From: Oligoflexus sp.
GTDB lineage: Bacteria > Bdellovibrionota_B > Oligoflexia > Oligoflexales > Oligoflexaceae
Assembly (NCBI GenBank): GCA_014377445.1
Contig: JACMPP010000118.1
Coordinates: forward strand, 1 to 64,000
Length of the DNA stretch: 64,000 nt
Direction of reading: 5' to 3'
Shown here: positions 1 to 6,704 of the stretch, one piece after another
How the letters are laid out: every line of letters starts with the position of its first letter
How positions within the stretch are numbered: position 1 is the stretch's first letter
Made by a program: the position numbers and the translations under genes
Notes under the pieces: model-generated
What the model was told of the DNA's origin: nothing
Seen by the model: the letters and a program-made list of their open reading frames with translations, nothing else
Databases searched by the model: none

Positions 1-110
1 CCTTCGGGCTCTAAAGGTCCGTTATAGACCATGACGTTGATAGGATAGGGGTGGAAGTGCCGTAAGGTATGGAGCTGACTATTACTAATAGACCGTGAGG
101 CTTAATTTAT
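1..110 (+). rRNA. rrl: 23S ribosomal RNA, 3' end (partial)
   Basis: The first ~110 bases match the conserved 3' end of bacterial 23S rRNA, including the segment around 78-106 that reads tattactaatagaccgtgag and the terminal gaggcttaa block. The gene enters from the left edge, so only helix 100-101 territory is present. The 3' boundary is estimated from the conserved end and could be off by a few bases. It reads toward the 5S gene downstream, so the rRNA operon is on the plus strand. Confidence 0.93.
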
Positions 111-126
111 TCGCTCATTCTCCTTA

Positions 127-161
127 CTTGATAGGTTCAAACGAAACTGCGAACCATCAAG
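127..161 (+). other. 23S-5S spacer hairpin (probable processing stem)
   Basis: CTTGATAGGTTC (127-138) and GAACCATCAAG (151-161) are complementary apart from one bulged A, with a 12-nt loop. The hairpin lies just after the 23S 3' end in the 174-nt spacer to 5S. A role in rRNA processing is inferred from position only. No tRNA is visible in this spacer. Confidence 0.45.
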
Positions 162-284
162 CTAATGATCAGAGAGAAACTTTTGCCACACAAAATACAC
201 TTTCAAACTCGGTCATCTTTCGTTGACTTTTTGAGTGATTATAGATATTCAGTCGTCAATAGACGCGCTAACTACACCCGCTTT

Positions 285-398
285 GGGTGTGCCTTTAGCG
301 AAGAGGAAACGCCCGTTCCCATCTCGAACACGGAAGCTAAGCTCTTCAGCGCCAATGATACTGCAGTTTTAACTGTGGGAAAGTAGGTCGGCGCACCC
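285..398 (+). rRNA. rrf: 5S ribosomal RNA
   Basis: This is a complete 5S rRNA of about 114 nt. The ends pair to form helix I: GGGTGTGCC (285-293) with GGCGCACCC (390-398), containing one G-U pair. The conserved core CCCATCTCGAACACGG (318-333) and the AAGTAGG-type loop E/helix V segment near 381 are present. It is the last gene of the rRNA operon and is followed by a terminator 17 nt downstream. Confidence 0.95.
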
Positions 399-412
399 TT
401 AATAAATAGGAG

Positions 413-445
413 AAGCCTCTGAGACGCAAGTTTCAGAGGCTTTTT
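413..445 (+). terminator. Rho-independent terminator T1 of rRNA operon
   Basis: GCCTCTGA (415-422) pairs with TCAGAGGC (433-440), followed by five T residues. It is the first of five terminator-like hairpins between the 5S gene and the SDR gene at 832. Confidence 0.9.
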
Positions 446-486
446 CACGCCTGGAATTAAGCCGGCGCAAACATAATAAATAGGAG

Positions 487-519
487 AAGCCTCTGAGACG
501 CAAGTTTCAGAGGCTTTTT
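487..519 (+). terminator. Terminator T2 (copy of T1)
   Basis: Same stem as T1 displaced by 74 bp: GCCTCTGA 489-496 with TCAGAGGC 507-514 and five T residues after it. Confidence 0.85.
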
Positions 520-561
520 CACGCCTGGAATTAAGCCGGCGCAAACATAATAAGTGTGAAA

Positions 562-596
562 AGGCCTTCGCATCGAAAGATGCGGGGGCTTTTTTA
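562..596 (+). terminator. Terminator T3, GAAA tetraloop
   Basis: GCCTTCGCATC (564-574) pairs with GATGCGGGGGC (579-589) through two G-U pairs, closed by a GAAA tetraloop and followed by six T residues. Its sequence is unrelated to T1/T2/T4, so it is an independent terminator rather than another repeat copy. Confidence 0.85.
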
Positions 597-642
597 CGTT
601 CATGATTTGCAGTCGATAGCATGAAGTTGGAAGAAATAGAAG

Positions 643-675
643 AAGCCTTTGAGACGCAAGTTTCAGAGGCTTTTT
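643..675 (+). terminator. Terminator T4 (diverged copy of T1)
   Basis: GCCTTTGA (645-652) pairs with TCAGAGGC (663-670) using one G-U pair, followed by five T residues. It belongs to the third, diverged repeat copy. Confidence 0.8.
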
Positions 676-742
676 CACGTCTGGAATTAAGCCGGCGCAA
701 ACATAATAAATATGAAAGTGCCTAGAGGCGTTACTTTCGCTG

Positions 743-772
743 CGCGGAGCTTATCGCTTCGCGGATTTTTTT
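743..772 (+). terminator. Terminator-like hairpin T5 upstream of the SDR gene
   Basis: CGCGGAGC (743-750) pairs with GCTTCGCG (756-763) around a 5-nt loop, then GA and seven T residues. It lies 60 nt before the SDR start, so it may be a last rRNA terminator or a leader attenuator for the SDR gene. Confidence 0.65.
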
Positions 773-831
773 CGCTACGCGCGGAGCACTTTCCTGCTAT
801 TTTGGTTCTCTCAAAGATTTGGAGAACCATC

Positions 832-1671
832 ATGACAATTTCCCCCTTCAAAGCAGACATACTCAAAGGCAAAGTTGCATTCATCACCGGTGGCGGAAGC
901 GGCATCAACTTCGGTATCGCGCAGGCTCTCGCAGCCCACGGAGCCGACATCGCTATGATGGGCCGGCGTGAAGAAGTCCTAAAGAATGCCTGCGACGAAA
1001 TCAAATCCAAATATTCAGTTCGAACCTTCTATAAAACTGGCGATGTGCGTGACGCTGATATGTGTGCTGCTGCCCTTAAAGCTACCAACGAAACCCTTGG
1101 ACACCTCGATATCCTCGTGAACGGCGCAGCTGGTAACTTTCTTGCCCCACCTGAACTCCTCAGCCCGAACGGATTTAAGACCGTTATCGACATCGATCTC
1201 AATGGTACTTTCAATATGTGCCGCTACGCGTATGAGTATTTGAAACAAAGCAAAGGCGTGATCATCAATATCTCCGCCAACCTTCACTATGTCGGCACCC
1301 TTTTTCAATCGCACGTATCAGCCGCTAAGGCTGGTGTGGACGCCCTCACTCTCAATCTCGCAGCCGAATGGGGCCACGACGGTATCCGCGTCTGCGGCAT
1401 TGCCCCAGGTCCTATCGGTGATACCGAAGGCATGAAGCGTCTCGCGCCTGGCGAAGTGGGTGAAAAACTCAAACGTGCTATCCCTCTGGGACGTTTTGGA
1501 ACAACGGAAGAAATTGGAATGGCCGCAGTCTTCCTCACCAGTTCGGCTGCAGCCTACATCACTGGGGAAACTCTGGTTGTCGATGGGGGACATTGGTTTG
1601 CGAAACCACCGATGGTTCCGCGCGAAGTTGTCGAGAAGATGATGCAGGCTTCGGCCAAGAAACCGTCTTAA
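832..1671 (+). CDS. SDR oxidoreductase, 2,4-dienoyl-CoA reductase-like
   Basis: This 279-residue short-chain dehydrogenase/reductase has the NADP-binding glycine motif TGGGSGINFGIA near residue 18, the NGAAGNF motif near 100 and the C-terminal PGPI and VDGG motifs. The pattern matches the DECR2 branch (2,4-dienoyl-CoA reductase), which removes the 4-double bond during beta-oxidation of polyunsaturated acyl-CoA. As in that branch, the active-site Tyr of YxxxK is replaced (HVSAAK) while the Lys is kept. The ATG at 832 was chosen over an upstream in-frame ATG at 712 because GGAG sits 7 nt before it and the family starts here. No other beta-oxidation gene is nearby. The substrate is inferred from family resemblance. 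Confidence 0.85.
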   Translation: MTISPFKADILKGKVAFITGGGSGINFGIAQALAAHGADIAMMGRREEVLKNACDEIKSKYSVRTFYKTGDVRDADMCAAALKATNETLGHLDILVNGAAGNFLAPPELLSPNGFKTVIDIDLNGTFNMCRYAYEYLKQSKGVIINISANLHYVGTLFQSHVSAAKAGVDALTLNLAAEWGHDGIRVCGIAPGPIGDTEGMKRLAPGEVGEKLKRAIPLGRFGTTEEIGMAAVFLTSSAAAYITGETLVVDGGHWFAKPPMVPREVVEKMMQASAKKPS

Positions 1672-2300
1672 GCTAAGATCTCATAACGAACGTAGTAGTA
1701 GACCCATTTTAGATATTCGTTAAAGACCGATAGAAAATCCTGCTCACTCTTATACCAATCCTTTGGGATAGGACTGGGCAGGCTTTCAATGCGCAGATGA
1801 TTCTTATTGTGCTTTTCAATAATCCAATGCGCTCGACTCGAGTGATACCAACTCGTTGCCAGTATCACAGTCCGAAACTGATTCTTCTCCAGTGTGCGAA
1901 AGATCGCTTTCACTTCTTCCTGCGTGCTCGAAACCCTGGTTTTTTCGCTGAAAAGTATATCTTCGGCCGGCACATGCAGAAATTTTGTTAGGTAGTCATA
2001 GACCATCTTGCCTTCCAGCGATCGCAATCCCAAACTCGTAAGCTTCGTATCCTCGGCTTCGACAAAAACAATCTTCTTCGCATATCCCCTCTTATAGAGA
2101 TCCGCTACGTGCGGAACACGATCGACGGCATCGCCCATCAAAAGCACAATTGCATCAGCACCCTTCACCGGATGATCGTTCTCTTCAAGGATTTGTGCGG
2201 GTAGAATGCGTGTGGGAGGAATCAAGACCATAATCAAAACAGAGGCGACGAAGAGAGTGCCAATAGCCGTACAAATAAACGACCAAAGCCCACGCATCAT
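1668..2300 (-). CDS. YdcF/SanA/ElyC-like DUF218 membrane protein
   Basis: This 210-residue protein has one N-terminal membrane helix (about residues 8-28) followed by a DUF218 domain, visible as ADAIVLLMGD near 48 and ATSWYHSSRA near 149. Members of this family (SanA, YdcF, ElyC) act at the inner membrane in envelope integrity; the reaction is not settled for most. The ATG overlaps the stop of the upstream acyltransferase gene in an ATGA arrangement, so the two are translationally coupled. Its 3' end overlaps the convergent SDR gene by 4 bp. Confidence 0.85.
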   Translation of the reverse strand: MMRGLWSFICTAIGTLFVASVLIMVLIPPTRILPAQILEENDHPVKGADAIVLLMGDAVDRVPHVADLYKRGYAKKIVFVEAEDTKLTSLGLRSLEGKMVYDYLTKFLHVPAEDILFSEKTRVSSTQEEVKAIFRTLEKNQFRTVILATSWYHSSRAHWIIEKHNKNHLRIESLPSPIPKDWYKSEQDFLSVFNEYLKWVYYYVRYEILA

Positions 2301-3025
2301 CGAGGTCCTTGATAGGGCACAACACTTTGTGCGATCATTTCTGTCATTTTTTGTGTCAGCTTTTTGTGGAAACTATAGACCTGACGCTTGACTGCGGCTG
2401 GATCAGAAGCCATTTTAGGTGGATACATAGGTTTGCTCAAGAAGTGTTCGAGCTTCACAGGTCTTGGAATCAAAGTCGGTCCCACGCCCCTTGCCACGAA
2501 GAAGGGCAAACGGAACTGCGAGTAGAACCACTTCGTCAGACTGTTCTCGTAGACCTGAAAGATATCGTCGGCGTGCGGACAGGCGGCGAGGATCACCGGC
2601 GATTGCGTTTCGATGGCAAGGCGCGCAAAGCCTTTGCGGCGGTTCCACTTCACCTGATAACGCTCGGTAGAGGGTCTTAACGATTCGTTCATCCCACCTG
2701 GAGCGAGGTAGAGGAGTTCGCCATTATCGAGGAGGGTCGAAGCATTATCCGGATTGCCGATAATGCAGCCTAGCCTCTCCATGAGTTCGCCGAGACCTGG
2801 AACGACGTAAAACGCCCGATCGATGAGCGAGCGGGGCATGCGGCCGTTATGCAGGTAAACAGCCGCCATAAGCAACATGATGTCATAGGTTGCCAGGCTG
2901 TGATTGGTCGCAATAATAGCCGGGCCCTTGGTTGGAATACTTTCCAGACCATAGACCTCATGCGAATGATAAGCGCGTAGAACGCTCATCATGGGCAAAA
3001 ACTTTATTGCGAATTCCTCATCCAT
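2297..3025 (-). CDS. Acyltransferase, TMEM68/DAGAT-like (PlsC superfamily)
   Basis: This 242-residue glycerolipid acyltransferase homologue contains NHSLATYD near residue 41, that is an H-x5-D box instead of the H-x4-D box of PlsC. A PGGMNE block near 109 is followed by RRKGFARLA about 20 residues later. This order matches the TMEM68/DAGAT branch, which makes neutral lipid from diacylglycerol, better than classical lysophosphatidate acyltransferases. Substrate is therefore open: lysophospholipid or diacylglycerol. It is the first gene of a coupled pair with the YdcF gene and lies 12 bp downstream of dapF. Confidence 0.78.
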   Translation of the reverse strand: MDEEFAIKFLPMMSVLRAYHSHEVYGLESIPTKGPAIIATNHSLATYDIMLLMAAVYLHNGRMPRSLIDRAFYVVPGLGELMERLGCIIGNPDNASTLLDNGELLYLAPGGMNESLRPSTERYQVKWNRRKGFARLAIETQSPVILAACPHADDIFQVYENSLTKWFYSQFRLPFFVARGVGPTLIPRPVKLEHFLSKPMYPPKMASDPAAVKRQVYSFHKKLTQKMTEMIAQSVVPYQGPR

Positions 3026-3037
3026 AGACTGAACTTT

Positions 3038-3988
3038 CTAAATAGTGACCTTGCCTTGAAACGCGAGTTTAGCAGGACCTGCCATCGTAATCTGATCGTC
3101 TCGAGACGCCTGTTTGATAAAGAGTCTGCCGCCTGGCATGTCCACCCCGAGCCAAGCGCTCCGATCCGTCATCCCAGATTCCCAGATTGAAGCAGCGATG
3201 GCACAGGCACCACTGCCGCAAGCTTGGGTCTCCCCTGCTCCCCGTTCCCAAACATAGGCTTCATAAAGCTCGTCAATCGCTTGCCCGAGAGCTTGAGCAG
3301 ATTGGCGGCGATCGGAATCGCTAACAGCTTTGCTGCGGATGATATGAACATTAATACCATCCCACAATTCGCTCGTCTGGAAAATGGGGCCAAGCTTTCT
3401 TATCAGTTCCGGCGATACTTCATCCAATGAAAAAACCAGATGACGGTTACTAAGGCTTACTAATGACCAGTCCTGCAGCAACTGAGGCATGGATAATTCT
3501 TGGGATATTTTTTTGACCAAGCTGCTGGCCTGATCGAAATCAGGATTTTCTTGGTTAATCAAAGCTTTGCCCATCTCGACAGCAACCAAAGGCAGGTGAC
3601 CACGAGCGGATTCTTTCACATTGCCGATGTAGCGAACCGATGCTCGACTCGATTTCAAAGCCAGGTCGAGACCTTCCGGTTCTTCCACCTTCGGGGTCTG
3701 TGCCCAATGCTTCGAGAGAATACTGAGAGCCGCGCAACGTATACCGTTGCCGCAAGTTTCGGCCAGCGAACCATCGCTGTTGATGATGCTCAATTGAAAG
3801 GGCAGAATATCGCGGCTCGTCTTGGTGTGAAGGACCAGGATCCCGTCGGCACCAATGCCGCTTCCATCGCGTGTACAGAGGACTGGCGCCTGACGACGCA
3901 AGGCTTCAAAGGTCACCTGATCATGAGGAAACCAGGTCAGGATAAAATCGTTTTTGTTCCCATGCCATTTTTCAAATTCGAGTTCCAT
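3038..3988 (-). CDS. dapF: Diaminopimelate epimerase
   Basis: DapF interconverts LL- and meso-diaminopimelate in the lysine and peptidoglycan precursor pathway. Both catalytic cysteines are visible: ETCGNG near residue 79 and ACGSGA near 257, in the usual two-half arrangement. The length (316 residues) is slightly above the common ~275. GIGADG near residue 45 is also a family motif. It starts 3 bp after the response regulator stop, so it probably shares that transcript. In this window lysC (61050) belongs to the same pathway but is far away. Confidence 0.95.
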   Translation of the reverse strand: MELEFEKWHGNKNDFILTWFPHDQVTFEALRRQAPVLCTRDGSGIGADGILVLHTKTSRDILPFQLSIINSDGSLAETCGNGIRCAALSILSKHWAQTPKVEEPEGLDLALKSSRASVRYIGNVKESARGHLPLVAVEMGKALINQENPDFDQASSLVKKISQELSMPQLLQDWSLVSLSNRHLVFSLDEVSPELIRKLGPIFQTSELWDGINVHIIRSKAVSDSDRRQSAQALGQAIDELYEAYVWERGAGETQACGSGACAIAASIWESGMTDRSAWLGVDMPGGRLFIKQASRDDQITMAGPAKLAFQGKVTI

Positions 3989-3991
3989 GGA

Positions 3992-4723
3992 TCAGCCTTC
4001 ATCCTTCTCGATGGTCGCGCAGAATTTGTATCCCCGGCCCCGCATACTTAATAAAATTTGGGGCTTAGAAGGATCAACTTCGAAAAATTTCCTCAAGCGC
4101 ATGATGAAATTATCGACGGTGCGAGTTTCAACATTACCACTTAATCCCCAAACCTGGGACAGCAAATGCTGGCGGCTTAAGACCTCGCCGGGATGCGTGA
4201 GGAACTCACTCAGCACCTTTGCCTCGAGCGCAGTCAGCACAAAATGGCCCTGGCGACTCGTCAATTCAAAGGTGCGGGAATCCCAGGACACATCTTCAAA
4301 GCGGACCTTCTCCGACTTCCCAATTCCTGAAGATGTCTGGGGTTGAAAGAGCTCGCTGCGATCCGCCATACGACGGACCCTGAGCAGGAGTTCCTGCAGG
4401 CTGAAGGGCTTGGTCATGTAATCATCAGCCCCGAGCTCAAGCCCAAGGATAATGTCGCTTTCAGCCGCACGGGCGGTGAGCATGAGAATGCCTGTGGTCT
4501 TATCGTGCTGACGGATCTCTTGCGCCACTTCTAAGCCGTTTTTGCCAGGCATCATGACGTCGAGGATGATCAGGGCGAAGGGACCCTTTTCCTCGTAGAC
4601 CTTCAGGGCTTCGATACCATCAACGGCCAGACTCACTTCGTAACCCTCTTCGCGAAGGTTGAGCTCCATGTTGAAGGCCAGATGAGGTTCGTCTTCGACG
4701 AGCAGTATATGTTTGGGAGGCAT
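3992..4723 (-). CDS. OmpR/PhoB-family response regulator
   Basis: This 243-residue regulator has an N-terminal receiver with the acidic pair VEDE (residues 9-12), the phospho-acceptor Asp in LDVMMPG near 54, and the LTARAAE and TKPF segments with switch Thr and Lys. It ends in a winged-helix DNA-binding domain with the MRGRGYKF wing motif. It lies 14 bp downstream of the histidine kinase gene at 4738, so the two form a cognate pair. The target genes cannot be told from sequence; the adjacent PilZ and lipoprotein genes are candidates. Confidence 0.95.
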   Translation of the reverse strand: MPPKHILLVEDEPHLAFNMELNLREEGYEVSLAVDGIEALKVYEEKGPFALIILDVMMPGKNGLEVAQEIRQHDKTTGILMLTARAAESDIILGLELGADDYMTKPFSLQELLLRVRRMADRSELFQPQTSSGIGKSEKVRFEDVSWDSRTFELTSRQGHFVLTALEAKVLSEFLTHPGEVLSRQHLLSQVWGLSGNVETRTVDNFIMRLRKFFEVDPSKPQILLSMRGRGYKFCATIEKDEG

Positions 4724-4737
4724 GAGAATTCCCTTAA

Positions 4738-5736
4738 TCAGCTATAAATGAACTCTGAAATCGGCACGACGTTCGATCGCGACATCGCTATGGTGAAGCG
4801 CGACCCCTTCCCTAGCCCATCACTCTCGACCCAGATACGCCCGCCCATCGACTCAGCGACGGATTTGACGATAAAGAGGCCAAGCCCTGTGCCGGGGATG
4901 GCTTGGGTTTGAGACCGGGGTGAGCGGTGAAACATCTTAAAGACTTTTCTTTGCTCTTTCTTGCTCAGACCCATGCCCTGGTCTTCTATCGATATCCATA
5001 GTTCGTAGTCCTTGAGTTCGACAAGGATAATTATTGGAGAACCTTTGGGTGAATATTTGATGGCGTTTTCCACGAGGTTACCAATGATGATCGAAAGCCC
5101 GAGCCGCGAGCCCTGAAGAATCAGGTTTTCCGGGCAGTTAACGGTGATGCGACTATCGAGCTTGGGATCGAGGTGAAGCTGCTGCGCGAGAACGTGCAAA
5201 ATCAGCTCTTTCACTTCGATTTCGTCCTGTGAATTTTTGTAGTCGACGATGCCTTTATCCAGCCGTCCGGCAATCAGAATACGTTCGACGAGATTTGAGA
5301 GGCGTTCAAGATCCTTGTTGACCATCCCGAAGATTTTATCGCGCGTGGGTTCGCTCAGTTTGTGCCTTTGCAGGGTTTCAAAGCTCAGTTGAAGGCTGGC
5401 AAGGGGGGACCTGAGTTCGTGGGTCACGCTCGACACAAAGTTTTTCTGCTGGGCGAGTACGGTCGACTGGACCTGGGTGAATACAAAGAGCACCACAGTC
5501 CCGACGAGAATAATGCCAAGGAGGACGCAACCGATCACGAGGGTAAAAACGCCGGTCGTTGGGCTGACGATTGAGGTTGTGCCAATGAGCTTTTTGAGAC
5601 CTTCCAGGGTTTCCTGCTGGCCGAGAAACCATACGATCCAGAGAATGAGAATAGTAAGCCATACGACCTGCAGTCCGACGAAGACGAAGATCGGGTGGGT
5701 TAGGCGTTTGAGGATTTTGAGAATGGAGTTTTGCAT
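4738..5736 (-). CDS. Membrane sensor histidine kinase
   Basis: This 332-residue kinase has two N-terminal membrane helices (about 15-37 and 62-85) enclosing only a ~25-residue periplasmic loop, so it probably senses within or close to the membrane. No HAMP domain is evident. The HisKA box VTHELRSP follows directly, then the N box (NLVENAIKYS), G1 (DQGMGL) and G2 (GTGLGLF). The start at 5736 was preferred to one at 5772 because AAGGTGG lies just upstream. It partners with the response regulator at 3992. Confidence 0.92.
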   Translation of the reverse strand: MQNSILKILKRLTHPIFVFVGLQVVWLTILILWIVWFLGQQETLEGLKKLIGTTSIVSPTTGVFTLVIGCVLLGIILVGTVVLFVFTQVQSTVLAQQKNFVSSVTHELRSPLASLQLSFETLQRHKLSEPTRDKIFGMVNKDLERLSNLVERILIAGRLDKGIVDYKNSQDEIEVKELILHVLAQQLHLDPKLDSRITVNCPENLILQGSRLGLSIIIGNLVENAIKYSPKGSPIIILVELKDYELWISIEDQGMGLSKKEQRKVFKMFHRSPRSQTQAIPGTGLGLFIVKSVAESMGGRIWVESDGLGKGSRFTIAMSRSNVVPISEFIYS

Positions 5737-5799
5737 GGGACCACCTTGGCTGAATCCAAGGCAGTCTCGCACAAAGCGCTGCGGAAGGCGAGGCGCCGC

Positions 5800-6693
5800 T
5801 TAGCGCCCTCTTCCCGACGAAATGACCGGGGGAGATTGGGCTTTGAGCCTGTTAGTTTGGGCGGTGAAATTGCGGCTGACGATAGCAAGAAGGAGCTGGC
5901 CGATGAGTTGCGCCTGCTTTTCGCTCACGTGTTCAAAGGAAATGGCCACCTGGTTGCCGGAAATAAAGACCCGGCGGACCCGGCCCGAGATCTTGATGAA
6001 ATCACCATCTGCGATATGGATGAAGTTGCTGCAGGGAATGCTGATTTTCACCTGGTCACCAAGACGAAAGATCGTGTTCTCACCTGCCGTAAGAAGAGCA
6101 CCGTGCATGCTCAAATCGATAAGGCGGCCATCGGCTTTGGTGTCGTGGGTCAGGTGAAAGTAGGTGACCGGCATATTCACGGGATAGCGACGGCTCTTGC
6201 GACGGTTCTTGGCATCGATGCCGTTCTTCACGCGCGAGAGGATCTGCGGCAGCGAAGTTGAAGGATAGACGAGGTATTCGTCCGATTCACGATAGAGCAG
6301 GAGTTCGCCATGATAAGACTTAATCAGAGCTTCTGCATCTTTGGTCAGGAAGATCACGGGAATATTGTCGTCACGACGCTTTTCTTTCAAAGCTTTGACG
6401 ACTTTCATCACTTCGTCACGAGGCGCGAAACTATCGTTAATGACTAGGAGTGAAATATTGCGACCGAACTGGCGAGTGAGTTCGTCAACGGTCTTGGCCG
6501 TCGACAAAGCCAGCGCGGGATAGGACTTCTTGACGAAGTTTTCGATACCCGAAGCGATTTGATACTCAAAATGATCACCCAAAGCAAGAATGACATAATT
6601 TTTGCGTTTTTTGCGTGGACCCTGAAGATAAGCTTCGAGTTTATTCTGGGCTATTTTCTCTTCAGCCGGATCTTTTTTTACTGCATCATTCAT
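5800..6693 (-). CDS. PilZ-domain protein with N-terminal pseudo-receiver
   Basis: This 297-residue cytoplasmic protein has two domains. Residues ~30-160 look like a receiver fold: an Asp lies four residues before Pro as in DxxxP phospho-acceptor sites (NDSFAP), but the conserved Lys is missing. Residues ~165-275 are a PilZ domain with the c-di-GMP-binding signature RRKSRRYPV then DLSMHG. It should therefore respond to cyclic di-GMP. It lies 11 bp downstream of the big lipoprotein gene and 63 bp upstream of the kinase gene, suggesting a shared signalling role. Confidence 0.87.
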   Translation of the reverse strand: MNDAVKKDPAEEKIAQNKLEAYLQGPRKKRKNYVILALGDHFEYQIASGIENFVKKSYPALALSTAKTVDELTRQFGRNISLLVINDSFAPRDEVMKVVKALKEKRRDDNIPVIFLTKDAEALIKSYHGELLLYRESDEYLVYPSTSLPQILSRVKNGIDAKNRRKSRRYPVNMPVTYFHLTHDTKADGRLIDLSMHGALLTAGENTIFRLGDQVKISIPCSNFIHIADGDFIKISGRVRRVFISGNQVAISFEHVSEKQAQLIGQLLLAIVSRNFTAQTNRLKAQSPPVISSGRGR

Positions 6694-6704
6694 GGCTCAA
6701 TTCC

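Larger units (their letters stand above)
401..549 (+). repeat. Two tandem 74-bp repeat units carrying terminators T1 and T2
   Basis: The segment starting at 401 (AATAAATAGG) is repeated from 475 with a period of 74 bp and virtually no change. Each unit holds the GCCTCTGA/TCAGAGGC terminator followed by a tail ending GCCGGCGCAAAC. A third, slightly diverged copy (one hairpin base C to T, CGCC to CGTC in the tail) lies at about 632-712, after a different hairpin. The tail resembles the last bases of the 5S gene plus its trailer, so the units may be decayed duplications of the 5S 3' end and terminator; that origin is inference. Confidence 0.85.

Noticed and set aside
165-386. 73-codon frame across the 23S-5S spacer and 5S gene
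   Set aside because: It covers the 5S rRNA, whose structure explains the sequence.
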